64,000 nucleotides of DNA from UBA4781 sp963674975 (GCA_963674975.1 OY771913.1:1054001-1118000); one strand, 5' to 3'. Positions 52,106-61,500 are shown, counted from the first letter of the stretch. Numbers and translations: made by a program. Notes: a model not told the origin generated them from the letters alone.

Positions 52106-52155
52106 TCATAGATGCTTTCTATGCAATTAAACTCATGAACAAGGAGAGATACACC

Positions 52156-53649
52156 ATGACAAGGTATATTCTGGGAATTGATCAGGGAACAACATTGACA
52201 AAAGCTGTTATTTTTGATCATAATGCCAGAATTGTATCCAGCGCTTCTATTGAAAACCGCCTTTACTATCCTCAACCAGGCTGGGTGGAACAGGATCCAT
52301 ATGAGATTCTTGATTCTACGTTAAAAGCAGCCAAAGAAGCTTTGGATAAACACAGAATCACCCCCGAAGATATTGACGCAATCGGCATTAGTAATCAGCT
52401 TTTAACAACAATTTGCTGGAATAAACAGACGGGAGAGCCTGTAGGGCGGGCGATAAGCTGGCAGGATAATCGTAATTTAGCCCTTTGCGAAAAACTAATA
52501 TCGGGGCAAGAAGAGGAAATAACCTTAAGAACCGGCACGCATATTTTTCAAAACAATTCTGGGACGAAGATCAAGTGGTTGATGGAAAATGACAAATCCA
52601 TCCAGAGGGGAATAATCCGAGGCGAATTGCTTTTTGGTACTGTCGATTCATGGTTGATATGGAAGCTTTCAGGAGGTGCAGTGTATGTCACCGACTTATC
52701 GAATACCTGCATGAGCTTACTGCTGAACACCCACACACTTGGGTACGATGATGAATTCTTGCGAGAAATGGGAATTCCTTATGAGGTTTTGCCTGAACTG
52801 CATAGTTCAAGTGAGATTTATGCCTATACAGACCCGAATATCTTTTTAGGATGTCGTCTGCCAATCGCCAGTGATATTGGAGACCAGTTTTCTTCGGTCT
52901 TTGGACAAGCTTGTTTCGATAAGGGAATGATGTCATGCAATATAGGTACCGGCTCTTCTCTGACACTCAATGTTGGCAACCGCATTTTCCCACCTGGCTT
53001 TGGTCTGGATTCCCCCATACTATGGACAGTGGAAAACAAAATAGCACGAGGGATCAGTAGCTGGGTAAATACTTCAGGCGCCGCTATCCAATGGCTGCGT
53101 GATGAATTGGAAATCATTCATGACCTGGCAGAAGCTGAAGTACTGGCTAACCGAGTTCCCAACACCCAAGGAGTATATTTTGTTCCCGCCTTTAATGGGT
53201 TGGGAAGTCCATATGGTGATGTCTATGCCAGAGGATCATTTTTCGGAATAACTCAATCTACGTCTAAAAATCATCTGGTACGAGCTGCGCTTGAAGCGAT
53301 GGCTTATCAGATAAAAGATTCATTTATTGCAATTAATCAAAAATATGGAGAAGAGATATCTGAAATTTGTGTTACCGGCGGTGGCGCAAAAAATGACTTT
53401 TTACTGCAGTTCCTTTCCGATATTTTAGGCATCTCTGTAAAACGCCCTGTCGTATATGAGAGTTCTGTTTTAGGAGCCGCTTTTATGGCAGGATTGGCAA
53501 CCGGATATTGGGAATCAATGGATGAAATCAGTGCACTGGTTGAAATAGACCGGAAATTTGAACCTTATTACACTGAAGAATACCGTGAAGAGATCTATTG
53601 TGGCTGGAAAAAAGCTGTTTCACGTACAATTGGCTGGTTGTTAAAATAA
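52156..53649 (+). CDS. FGGY-family carbohydrate kinase, glycerol-kinase-like
   Basis: A 497-residue kinase with the actin-like ATPase fold: phosphate-1 GIDQGTTLTKAVIFD, the segment GWVEQDPYEI, SWQDNRN, the middle SDIGDQFSSVFGQACF, and the adenosine motif CVTGGGAKNDFLLQFLSDILG. GWVEQDP and GDQ segments are close to glycerol kinase; the substrate could be glycerol or a related polyol. ATG 52156 has AAGGAG nine bases upstream; the ATG at 52135 does not. No transporter or glycerol-3-phosphate dehydrogenase is adjacent. A terminator follows. Confidence 0.88.
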   Translation: MTRYILGIDQGTTLTKAVIFDHNARIVSSASIENRLYYPQPGWVEQDPYEILDSTLKAAKEALDKHRITPEDIDAIGISNQLLTTICWNKQTGEPVGRAISWQDNRNLALCEKLISGQEEEITLRTGTHIFQNNSGTKIKWLMENDKSIQRGIIRGELLFGTVDSWLIWKLSGGAVYVTDLSNTCMSLLLNTHTLGYDDEFLREMGIPYEVLPELHSSSEIYAYTDPNIFLGCRLPIASDIGDQFSSVFGQACFDKGMMSCNIGTGSSLTLNVGNRIFPPGFGLDSPILWTVENKIARGISSWVNTSGAAIQWLRDELEIIHDLAEAEVLANRVPNTQGVYFVPAFNGLGSPYGDVYARGSFFGITQSTSKNHLVRAALEAMAYQIKDSFIAINQKYGEEISEICVTGGGAKNDFLLQFLSDILGISVKRPVVYESSVLGAAFMAGLATGYWESMDEISALVEIDRKFEPYYTEEYREEIYCGWKKAVSRTIGWLLK

Positions 53650-54017
53650 CACATACTCCTTTGGAGTATACGACATACTCTAAAAAATACCTCGTAATGG
53701 GGTATTTTTTAAATATTGGGGGAATCACCTAATTTACATGCTATTCCATTTTTGCAATAATGAAATTACACATTGAGAAAATATAAGTAATTATCAAGAT
53801 CGTAATTATGAAATTTTTAATTCATGAACCGTATATTGAAAATTCCCACGGTACTCAACATATATTGCCTTTCACAATTTTTCATATGACTTTGGTGTCT
53901 TATGTATTTTGGGGCAAGTAAGACATTTTAAATAAACATTTATAGAAAGGAGGAATCAAGCTCAAGATAAGTAAAGCAATCGACGGTGTTATTAAGAAAA
54001 TAAATTGGAGGATAACA
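53650..54017. other. intergenic stretch with terminator and upstream region of the hydrolase gene
   Basis: About 370 bases. Beyond the terminator at 53682-53710 the sequence is AT-rich. An AAGGAGG at 53947-53953 is followed by no start codon, so it may be chance. The true ribosome site, GGAGG, lies just before 54018. Confidence 0.5.
53682..53710 (+). terminator. terminator of the FGGY kinase gene
   Basis: AAAAAATACC (53682-53691) pairs with GGTATTTTTT (53701-53710), ending in a T run. Confidence 0.85.
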
Positions 54018-55823
54018 ATGGAAAAAAAGAAAATTGATACATCGAAACTGCTTATCATTGCTCTTATTTTGATGTTGGGAGGCAGCTTGCTGGGATCTTG
54101 GATCAATACCGGAGCGGGTGCAGCAACTGTCGAGGAAGTAAAGATCAATAAGACCAATGGGTATGTACTCAGTGCATACATATATACGCCCAAAACAGTC
54201 AGCGCTGCCAACCCTGCACCTGGCATTCTCATGATCCATGGTTTGAACAACCAGAAAAATTATATGTCGAATACAGCGCTCGAGATGGCTCGCCGCGGGT
54301 ATGTCGTCCTTTCAGTAGATATGACCGGGCATGGATTATCCAATGGTGCCAATGCAGAAAATGGCTACGGCGGCGTGGACGCGCTAAATTATTTACTGTC
54401 GCTCAGCACGGTTGATAAAAACAATATCGGGTTGGTAGGCATGTCGCAGGGCGGTTTTGGTCCTGTCACGGTGGCAGCAAACGCCATGCCAGACAGCTAC
54501 AACTCCATTTTCTACATGGAATCTGAATGCACCGCTCCCGGCAGTCCGGACATCTCACCCTGTGAAGGCTTGAAGAATGTCGCTTTCAACATTGGAACGG
54601 TAACGGAACTGGGAGGTATGGTTCTCATTGGAAAAGGCACGGACGCACCCACATCGATAGTCATTCAACCTGTTTTCGGAACCACCGACCCCATTGTAGT
54701 AGATAAAGTTTATGGTTCTATTGAAGATGGAACCGCTCGTATTCTTTATCAGCCATGGGAAGACCATGCTGGTTCAACAGATTCACGGGCAGCCATCGCC
54801 AATGTCATAGATTGGATGGGAATGACGCTGGAAGGCGGAAGCAGTTTAGCATCTTCAAACCAAATCTGGGGATGGAAGTTCCTGGGCACCGCTTCAGCAT
54901 TGCTTGGCGCATTCCTCTTCATATTTGCCATGGGATCCCAACTGCTAAAGACTTCATACTTCAAACCATTAGTGCAGCCTGTTCCTGAATACAAAGGCTT
55001 AAAAGGCATTAACTGGTGGATCGGCGCCCTGATCACCACTGCGGTTGGTCCACTTCTTTATACATGGGTATTTCAAGGTATGTTCTTCTCAGGATGGCTC
55101 TCTCCAAATACTCTTTGGTCGCAGAACTTCACCAACATTTACATGGTCTGGTCTATCATTGTCGGTGTGATCACCATCGCGCTGCTCATCTTCAATCATT
55201 TTGTAATTACCAAGAAACAAGGCGCAACGGCTGTAAACTATGGCTTGACCACCGCAGGAAAAGGAATCGAATGGGATAAGGTTTGGAAATCAATATGGAT
55301 GGCAGTACTGATTTTGCTCCCAATTTATCTGATCCTTTGCTTCACCACCAAAGTCCTTAAAGTCGACTTCCGAGCCTGGGTTGTAGCAATGATGCCAATG
55401 AATCTATCCCGTTTCTCCGCATTTCTTGGCTACCTGATTCCCTTTGCCATTTTCTACGTTCCAATGGGTATTTCGTTTGCCGGATTCTTACGCCCAAAAG
55501 AAGGAAAACTCTCCCTGGGTAAAGAAATGCTTATCAACTCCATCGTGCTCACACTGGGCGCTGGAGTATGGCTGCTTCTCTTCTACATGCCGCTCATCGC
55601 AGGTAGTACTATGCTGATCAATGGTTCCGGCATGCTTGGACCGATGGCTGCAGGAATGGGCGCAATTTATTACATACCACTGATCGTTCTCTATCCTGTT
55701 GTAGCCTGCATATATACCTATTTCTTCCGCAAAACCGGACGGGTATATACCGGTGTTGCCCTGGCAACGTTATTCATAGTCTGGTATCTGGCAGCATTTG
55801 GAGTATTTGCTGTCGCAGTTTAG
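54018..55823 (+). CDS. membrane-anchored alpha/beta hydrolase with C-terminal multi-helix domain
   Basis: A 601-residue protein. An N-terminal transmembrane anchor (~11-28) is followed by an alpha/beta hydrolase domain (~40-275) with oxyanion motif LMIHGLNN, GHGLSNG, nucleophile Ser143 in GMSQGG and a candidate His in WEDHAG. The C-terminal ~310 residues contain seven or eight transmembrane helices. The hydrolase would face outside, as do many surface esterases or peptidases; a membrane-lipid or peptide substrate is possible. GGAGG lies before the ATG. The large membrane half has no function I recognise. Confidence 0.85.
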   Translation: MEKKKIDTSKLLIIALILMLGGSLLGSWINTGAGAATVEEVKINKTNGYVLSAYIYTPKTVSAANPAPGILMIHGLNNQKNYMSNTALEMARRGYVVLSVDMTGHGLSNGANAENGYGGVDALNYLLSLSTVDKNNIGLVGMSQGGFGPVTVAANAMPDSYNSIFYMESECTAPGSPDISPCEGLKNVAFNIGTVTELGGMVLIGKGTDAPTSIVIQPVFGTTDPIVVDKVYGSIEDGTARILYQPWEDHAGSTDSRAAIANVIDWMGMTLEGGSSLASSNQIWGWKFLGTASALLGAFLFIFAMGSQLLKTSYFKPLVQPVPEYKGLKGINWWIGALITTAVGPLLYTWVFQGMFFSGWLSPNTLWSQNFTNIYMVWSIIVGVITIALLIFNHFVITKKQGATAVNYGLTTAGKGIEWDKVWKSIWMAVLILLPIYLILCFTTKVLKVDFRAWVVAMMPMNLSRFSAFLGYLIPFAIFYVPMGISFAGFLRPKEGKLSLGKEMLINSIVLTLGAGVWLLLFYMPLIAGSTMLINGSGMLGPMAAGMGAIYYIPLIVLYPVVACIYTYFFRKTGRVYTGVALATLFIVWYLAAFGVFAVAV

Positions 55824-55854
55824 CAGCAGAAACCAAATTTTGCCTTACTTCCAT

Positions 55855-55884
55855 ATCAGGCGGATTCTCTCGAATCCGCCTGAT
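55855..55884 (+). terminator. terminator after the hydrolase gene
   Basis: 12-bp arms ATCAGGCGGATT / AATCCGCCTGAT. A second hairpin, GAAGGTCTGC / GCAGACCTTC (55901-55924), follows and may serve the opposite strand. Confidence 0.8.
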
Positions 55885-55993
55885 CGTTTAAACAAAGGAA
55901 GAAGGTCTGCATAAGCAGACCTTCATGGTAATGTAAACGACAGGTTTCGGGTAAGAGATAAATTATTTTTCGGATATGGGACCCATCCCATCA

Positions 55994-57763
55994 TTAATTT
56001 TTTGTATAAGATTGAAGCACCTCAACATATTTCGTCATGCCTTCAGAAAAGGAAGCAAACCTATGAAAGTTATAACGTAATGAAGAAGTCTCCAACCACC
56101 ACATAGGGTTTTTTTGATTAGGCAAAAGCACAATATCCTGTGCAGTAGCAAGAATATCTTTTAGAAGGGCTTTTCTCAACATCATGTGTTTTTTAAGTCC
56201 CTGAGTCATTTGCTTGAAAATACCGCCTTCCCCATATTCTTCAGCAATATCTTTAAGAGCGACCATCAATCCTTTTAATGTTTCATAGCTATCTCTACTT
56301 AATGGAAGATTGTTTGTGTTCTGCTTGACTTTTTCAATAAATTTTACAAGAACATCAGGGAAATAATATTCAAATGGAATTTGAAATGATCTCTTTCCAA
56401 GATTTGCAGTGGTAGTACTATAAAGATAATCCTTTCCTAACATACCATTGCTAATAGGTAATAAAACAAGTGACCAGGATAACATTGGTAAAACGCTTGT
56501 TTTATTATAGACATTCGATAATAACTCTATGCCCTTAAGAAGGTCTGATGCAATTTCACTCAAGGTCGATCTGGGATCAATAAGGATCATATAGAGAATC
56601 GGAACAATTCCTGCTGTGGCTGTCCTGAGGATTGTTTCCTTTGCCTCCCGTAAATATCTTTCACCATTGCTGGTCTTACCCAAAAATTCCGCCCGGTTGG
56701 CATTCAGTGTTTCAACACCAAAACACAATTCGTCAAAACCAGCTCTTGATATAGATTCTAGAAGACCCCAAATCGATCGGGACGGTGTTGTCTGTGCACG
56801 AAACCGTATACCGGTATTCATTTCAGAAATCGATTTCACTAATTCACGAGTTCGTCCTATTTTCTGAACAAACATGTCGTCGGAAAAAGAGATGCGGGGA
56901 ATTCCGTGGTTTTTTGCATTTTCAATTGTAGATAAGATTGTTTTATTTGATAATGCACGAACAACAGATTTTCTCATGCTGCAAAAGATACAGCGTCCCC
57001 ATGGACATCCCCGCTGACCAAAAATCTCAAGTGTAGTCCATTTATTTTTTTTTATAATATCCCAGGGAATACTAAACGTTTGCTCTAATTCGTAATCTTC
57101 AGGAAGACAATTAAACGTTGGATGATTGTTTTGAGATTTGCTTTCAGGAGGATAAAACCTATATATTGAACCTGTCTTCCCATTACGAATACATATTTCA
57201 CTGACGCCTATCTTGTAATCCACCCGTGTAAAGTATGCTTGAGAAATTATCTTTATCGCTTTACCATCAAGTGCACCCCCTTTTTCTCCCACCTTTCGTT
57301 CGGTAACGATCGACGGGAAATACTCAACGCATTTTATATCTTTTTTATTCGGCTTTTTTTGTTTCCAGATCGCTATCTGATACAAAATTGATGGAAATAT
57401 TAGTTCGCTTTCTTCACCAACAACAATATCAAAAATCTCTTGAATAAGATCCTCCAGATAAGGTTTTAAGGTATTTCCACCGATCATTACGATCCCGCTG
57501 TATCCAATAGACCTGACTTTTTTTGCCAATTCGACCGATTGGAAAAGCGTACGTTCAATTGCAGAAATAGCGATGACATCTGCTCCGGAATCAACGCAAT
57601 CCTTTAAGAAAAGCTCTTCGTCTTTATAGAATGAAATATCAAATCCCTTTTTCCTGACATCATCTATCATTGGCAATAAACCAGGTGAGCTGTTATAAAA
57701 ATACCCCTCCTGGCTTCTACCATTCTGAAAGAACAGGATTTTCAGAGCCTCTTTTGTAGTCAT
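55994..57763 (-). CDS. B12-binding-domain radical SAM enzyme of the candidate RiPP locus
   Basis: A 589-residue protein. Residues ~8-125 resemble a cobalamin-binding-like Rossmann domain (DVIAISAIERTLFQSVELAKKV, IVMIGGNT), without a clear DxHxxG. The radical SAM core begins near 245 with RGCPWGRCIFC (Cys253, 258, 261), a CX4CX2C spacing, and continues through ISFSDDMFVQK and FGVETLNANRAEF. The ~150-residue C-terminal part is helical. B12-type radical SAM enzymes often methylate or rearrange peptides and natural products. It lies 60 nt downstream of the SPASM enzyme on the same strand, so it is probably part of the same maturation pathway. The start codon lacks a good ribosome site. Confidence 0.85.
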   Translation of the reverse strand: MTTKEALKILFFQNGRSQEGYFYNSSPGLLPMIDDVRKKGFDISFYKDEELFLKDCVDSGADVIAISAIERTLFQSVELAKKVRSIGYSGIVMIGGNTLKPYLEDLIQEIFDIVVGEESELIFPSILYQIAIWKQKKPNKKDIKCVEYFPSIVTERKVGEKGGALDGKAIKIISQAYFTRVDYKIGVSEICIRNGKTGSIYRFYPPESKSQNNHPTFNCLPEDYELEQTFSIPWDIIKKNKWTTLEIFGQRGCPWGRCIFCSMRKSVVRALSNKTILSTIENAKNHGIPRISFSDDMFVQKIGRTRELVKSISEMNTGIRFRAQTTPSRSIWGLLESISRAGFDELCFGVETLNANRAEFLGKTSNGERYLREAKETILRTATAGIVPILYMILIDPRSTLSEIASDLLKGIELLSNVYNKTSVLPMLSWSLVLLPISNGMLGKDYLYSTTTANLGKRSFQIPFEYYFPDVLVKFIEKVKQNTNNLPLSRDSYETLKGLMVALKDIAEEYGEGGIFKQMTQGLKKHMMLRKALLKDILATAQDIVLLPNQKNPMWWLETSSLRYNFHRFASFSEGMTKYVEVLQSYTKN

Positions 57764-57823
57764 TGTATTTGTGACTGATTTAGATCACCCAAATTATTTT
57801 CTCCAATGGTATACATTAAACAG

Positions 57824-59302
57824 TTATCTATCCAGCAAGCCATATTCAAGATTGATCTCTGATATAACCCTATCTGAAACAACCAGACCAACTGCATGAT
57901 CTCCTAATTCTGCATGTTCTTTAAACCAATCAAGATTAGTTGTAATAGCTTGATGGTAATCAGCTAATAATGGATCACAATAATTAGATAAAAAATCATT
58001 ACTCTTTTCTATTGCCATGAATAAGCAGCCACCTCCACAATTGGGCGCTATCTTGCATTTTTTACATTTTTCAGATTCAAGGCTGCTATGATCTCTCCAT
58101 ATTGAAAGTTTTTCTTTATCCATCATCACTTCTGGTGAAAATTTACCAACAGAAAGATCAGGAATACCGGCAGCATCCCAGCAAGCATAAACGTCCCCTC
58201 TTAGATCAAAAGCCCAGAAGTTGGTCTGAGCCTCACAATGAAAGAATCTATGTAGCGGCAACAAACCGGTTTCCTTGAAACCTTCAATGTATTTATATCC
58301 GGAGAAGCCATCCAGATTATAGATCTTCATTAGCTCATTTTCGTCTCTCAATTTAAGAACACTTTGAAGAATATTTCCTTGATTTCCAGGAGTTTCATTT
58401 TTTCCATGATTTTTTGTAGGAGCCAGATGGACATCTAATAATCCGTTACCCAGCCAGCCATGCTCTTCTAAAATATTAGCCAGAATTGGCAACGATGGAA
58501 GGTTTTCAAAATCAACATTTACTCTAAGATTAATGAACTTCTTGCATTTCAAAGCTCTGTCTAATCCTTTGAGAATTAGGTCAAATGAATCAGCCCCGGG
58601 AAGAGGGCGCCTTCGATTATGAATTTCTGGTGGACCATCAATTGTTACCTGAATCAGGTCAATTAATTGGTAATTATCATCAATAAAATCTGCCAACCCC
58701 GTACCATTAGTTATGATCTTTGTGGCAAAACCATGTTCTTTTGATTTTTTCAAAATAGAAGTGACTTTCTTAGTCAGGTCTTGATAATCCATCAGAGGTT
58801 CACCACCGAAAACTACCAGCTCTATTTTCTTTTCGTCCATGTTCTCAATAATTTCCGGTAAACTCGAAAACAATCTATTAATTACCTCATCAGTGATAAC
58901 TCCCGAATCCATATTGTGCAGTCGCTGCCAGCAGTATTTACATTGGAGATTGCAATGATATGTCGGAATCACAACAACTGATTGAGGATAATTTTGACGA
59001 TGGAAGGTTAAAAAGGTTTTATAAAGAAGGTCGAAATGTTCCATTTCTTCATCTTCATTCATGAAAAGATAACCACGTCTATCCAAATAATCAATTACTT
59101 CATCAGCCAGATTTTTATCGTTATTATCCCCAAATTCTTTACATAATACTTTATCTTCGGAATTCAAGCTTAGAAGAGTGTCGTGAATGACATCGTCCAC
59201 CAAATCAATGGATCCTGAAAGTGTATTAAATAGTAAAAATGATGCCCCCTGGCATGAATCAAAAAGTGGAATAAAAATATTATAGCGACTTGACGTTAAC
59301 AT
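57824..59302 (-). CDS. radical SAM/SPASM peptide maturase
   Basis: A 492-residue enzyme. It opens MLTSSRYNIFIPL with LLFNTLSGS, a beginning common in SPASM maturases. The radical SAM cluster is CNLQCKYC (Cys117, 121, 124). The C-terminal SPASM region has many Cys (HCEAQ, CWDAAG, CKKCKIAPNCGGGC, YCDP), for auxiliary Fe-S clusters. Such enzymes crosslink or otherwise modify ribosomal peptides. The 69-residue gene just upstream is the likely substrate. I prefer the ATG at 59302: the longer frame from 59356 would translate through a strong hairpin (59324-59354). Confidence 0.92.
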   Translation of the reverse strand: MLTSSRYNIFIPLFDSCQGASFLLFNTLSGSIDLVDDVIHDTLLSLNSEDKVLCKEFGDNNDKNLADEVIDYLDRRGYLFMNEDEEMEHFDLLYKTFLTFHRQNYPQSVVVIPTYHCNLQCKYCWQRLHNMDSGVITDEVINRLFSSLPEIIENMDEKKIELVVFGGEPLMDYQDLTKKVTSILKKSKEHGFATKIITNGTGLADFIDDNYQLIDLIQVTIDGPPEIHNRRRPLPGADSFDLILKGLDRALKCKKFINLRVNVDFENLPSLPILANILEEHGWLGNGLLDVHLAPTKNHGKNETPGNQGNILQSVLKLRDENELMKIYNLDGFSGYKYIEGFKETGLLPLHRFFHCEAQTNFWAFDLRGDVYACWDAAGIPDLSVGKFSPEVMMDKEKLSIWRDHSSLESEKCKKCKIAPNCGGGCLFMAIEKSNDFLSNYCDPLLADYHQAITTNLDWFKEHAELGDHAVGLVVSDRVISEINLEYGLLDR

Positions 59303-59323
59303 AAAATATCCATTCCGGTAAAC

Positions 59324-59354
59324 GAGCGGTAAGCATATATGATGCCTACCGCTC
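59324..59354 (-). terminator. hairpin between precursor and maturase genes (attenuator candidate)
   Basis: 13-bp arms GAGCGGTAAGCAT and ATGCCTACCGCTC with one mismatch that becomes a G-U pair in RNA. It lies between the precursor stop and the maturase start and has only a short T run. Such partial terminators commonly keep precursor mRNA in excess over enzyme mRNA. Confidence 0.7.
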
Positions 59355-59360
59355 ATTATT

Positions 59361-59570
59361 TTATTTTACAGAAAACTTCATGTAATCTTCCCCTGGTCGA
59401 CTTATAGTAATATCAATGCAGCATTCGCATATTCTAAGAGCAACAACTCCTGGATCCTTTAGAATGCTGTTAAGGTTATCAACGTAGGCTCCAAGCTGCT
59501 TAATGTCCTTTTTTACGATGGAAGTTACCACAGGTTTATAATCACGAACCACTTTTAGTTTTTTCTCCAT
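59361..59570 (-). CDS. candidate RiPP precursor peptide, 69 residues
   Basis: A small protein with a very strong ribosome site (AAGGAGG). The N-terminal ~40 residues are a charged, probably helical leader (YKPVVTSIVKKDIKQLGAYVD). The C-terminal part has Cys48, Cys50 and Cys51 in RICECCIDITISRPG and ends in EDYMKFSVK. It sits directly upstream of a SPASM radical SAM gene. Cys-bearing core and maturase suggest thioether (sactipeptide-like) or other crosslinks (inference). There is no known leader family I recognise; alternatively it is a small accessory protein that delivers the substrate. Confidence 0.72.
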   Translation of the reverse strand: MEKKLKVVRDYKPVVTSIVKKDIKQLGAYVDNLNSILKDPGVVALRICECCIDITISRPGEDYMKFSVK

Positions 59571-59623
59571 TTATAACCTCCTTCCTATTCAAAAAAATCG
59601 TAGTACTTAATTGGTTTTTTATA

Positions 59624-59662
59624 TCTAGTTTATTTTCGTTTCACCTCCTCTTATAAACTAGA
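59624..59662 (-). promoter_or_regulatory. inverted repeat upstream of the RiPP precursor
   Basis: 10-bp arms TCTAGTTTAT / ATAAACTAGA around a 19-nt loop. On the minus strand the loop carries GAGGAGGTG, an unused ribosome-site-like sequence followed only by a tiny frame. It may be an operator or a leader hairpin controlling the operon. Confidence 0.5.
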
Positions 59663-59914
59663 AATATATACAGCCGTCTTTTTAAATATTTAATTAATAT
59701 TAAAATGACCAACCTATTAATGCGAATTTGATTTTCACACACTATGACGTTTTGTGGAATTAATGCACACCCCTGAAGTTACAAGTGAGTATATGGTTAT
59801 TATATATATTCTGGAAAGAAATACAATCTTGACCAGACAGATATTGAAAACAGCTCATTCCAGTTTTTTTCTTGCACATCATTCGAAAAACACTTTTATA
59901 TATAGGGAAGATCA

Positions 59915-59940
59915 TTGGTTGGTTGTTCCAACCCACCCTA
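59915..59940. repeat. palindromic repeat copy (REP-like), site 1
   Basis: TTGGTTGGTTGTTCC followed by AACCCACCCTA: nearly the same palindrome as at 62127-62151. A half copy, TTGGTGGGTTGTTCCAAT, lies at 60025-60042. Confidence 0.7.
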
Positions 59941-60063
59941 CTATTACGTTATCCTAATGGGGCGAAGAGATAGAAGAACCCCCTCTCAATCTCCCCCATA
60001 CTTCGTACAGGGGAGAAAACTCCGTTGGTGGGTTGTTCCAATCTTTCCTGTTGACATATAAAA

Positions 60064-60903
60064 TTATTGGATAGGGATTCTTACCGATCGATCTAGTTCC
60101 GGACCTGCACCCTCACAAATTTCTTCAATAAGAAAACGATATTTCAATTTGCAATCCATCTGAGGTATCCAGGTATACAGCAGATAGCACATGGCAGCCT
60201 GCCGGTCGGAATCCTTGCAGAAAATTCTGGCATACTGCCCGACTGGAATTTGCTGGACAGTAAGTGGAGGGAGGATATTCTCTTCTTTCTCCACCTCAAA
60301 GCCCTTGAACAAATAGCCGTTCTGCCATCGCTTATCAGAATAAGACCGCACCGTAAGTATCTTTGCCTTTCTTCCTTTTAAATAAGCAGCCACTTGCTTC
60401 TGTGCTCGCTCTTTTTGATTCAGATGACCTGACGGGTCATCAATGTCAAATTCAGACGACAATCCGCATGCAATCTTTTCTTTGCATTCCACGATTTCGG
60501 GGGGAATGAAACCGCTGCAATTGATGAATAGTAAGTCCTGCAGGCTTTTTTGTGGAATAGGAAAAACAGATACAGGTAATTTTCTACTACGACAGAGGCT
60601 GGGGAGCACACCAAACAGGCGCTTGAAGGCACGCGAAAAGCTTTCGGGGGTCTCAAAACAATAATCCATGGCTATATCGGTGATACGGCGATCGGTTTCG
60701 CAAAGCACTTTCAGTGCTTCACTCAACCGGCGGGTGATCAGATAATCATACGGGGTTTGATGAGCAACCTTATTGAAAGTACGGATGAAATAAAAGATAG
60801 AATAGCCGGAATGGTCGGCAATCTGTGCGACCGTTATATGAGATTGCAAATGAGATTCAATGAACTCAATCGCCCGGTGAATGACCTCGATCTGCGTGCA
60901 CAT
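60064..60903 (-). CDS. AraC-family regulator with GyrI-like ligand-binding domain
   Basis: A 279-residue regulator. The N-terminal ~105 residues contain two AraC HTH motifs (ITVAQIADHSGYSIFYFIRTFNKV and the second, ITDIAMDYCFETPESFSRAFKRLFG, each within the family pattern). The C-terminal ~150 residues form a GyrI/SOUL-like effector domain (VQQIPVGQYARIFCKD, FLIEEI). This layout is seen in Rob- and SoxS-like multidrug-response regulators. It lies 3 nt after a gene coding for a stand-alone GyrI-like protein on the same strand, so both may bind the same ligand. Confidence 0.92.
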   Translation of the reverse strand: MCTQIEVIHRAIEFIESHLQSHITVAQIADHSGYSIFYFIRTFNKVAHQTPYDYLITRRLSEALKVLCETDRRITDIAMDYCFETPESFSRAFKRLFGVLPSLCRSRKLPVSVFPIPQKSLQDLLFINCSGFIPPEIVECKEKIACGLSSEFDIDDPSGHLNQKERAQKQVAAYLKGRKAKILTVRSYSDKRWQNGYLFKGFEVEKEENILPPLTVQQIPVGQYARIFCKDSDRQAAMCYLLYTWIPQMDCKLKYRFLIEEICEGAGPELDRSVRIPIQ

Positions 60904-60906
60904 AGT

Positions 60907-61419
60907 TCAGGCAGTTTTTATAACAGGAACATACACATCCAGAACAGATTCGGCGATCCTATCCATCCCCTTGAAGCGCTCGTCATAAAACTGGAAATTG
61001 TAGGAATACGGGCTTTCAAATCCGGAGGTGGTGAGCCAATCATGAAGCAATTTTTCCCAATCTGATATGATCTCCTCTCCCTTGAATGTGAAAATGGCAT
61101 ACTGTGTTTTCGGCAGCACTTTGACGCACAGTTCGATGGGAAGTTTTTCTATCTGCGCAGGGTCTGCTTCTGCCCCTACAAAAATTTCGAATTTACCCTT
61201 CTCTCTGGTTTCATCCGTGTGGATATGGACTTCATAAAATACCTGCGGTTTTCCTATCATTTCATTTTGATGAGATGACAGAAAGTTCATGAATCGTGTC
61301 CAGAGGTGCCCGATCTCGTTTTCACCATCCCATCCTGCCCGGGAGTCAAATGGATCGCCATAAAAACTCATACCCACCAGAATGATCTGCTTCTTTTCAC
61401 AAACAACAGGCTGCATCAC
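60907..61419 (-). CDS. GyrI-like small-molecule-binding protein
   Basis: A 170-residue single domain with the GyrI-like/AraC effector fold: IILVGMSFYGDPF, a helix (ENEIGHLWTRFMNFL), YEVHIHTDE, KFEIFVGAEADP, TQYAIFTFKGEEII and the terminal YNFQFYDERF. Stand-alone members bind or sequester hydrophobic or cationic compounds, and some have hydrolase activity. It is the first gene of a two-gene operon with the AraC regulator. No export pump is adjacent, so the ligand cannot be inferred. Confidence 0.87.
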   Translation of the reverse strand: MMQPVVCEKKQIILVGMSFYGDPFDSRAGWDGENEIGHLWTRFMNFLSSHQNEMIGKPQVFYEVHIHTDETREKGKFEIFVGAEADPAQIEKLPIELCVKVLPKTQYAIFTFKGEEIISDWEKLLHDWLTTSGFESPYSYNFQFYDERFKGMDRIAESVLDVYVPVIKTA

Positions 61420-61500
61420 TCTCTCACACCCTCTCTTTTATTTTTCATTTTACCCCTGGTTCTGAAAGAAAGAATCGGAACCAGGAGCATAGGATAACCA

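Larger units (their letters stand above)
59571..60063. other. leader region of the RiPP operon and repeat-bearing intergenic DNA
   Basis: About 490 bases. It holds the inverted repeat at 59624-59662 in the precursor's 5' region and palindromic repeat copies at 59915-59940 and 60025-60042. A frame on the plus strand (from 59754) has no ribosome site and is not called. Confidence 0.6.

Noticed and set aside
59754..59957. ORF of 67 codons near the RiPP locus
   Set aside because: No ribosome site, and the C-terminal part is encoded by the palindromic repeat.
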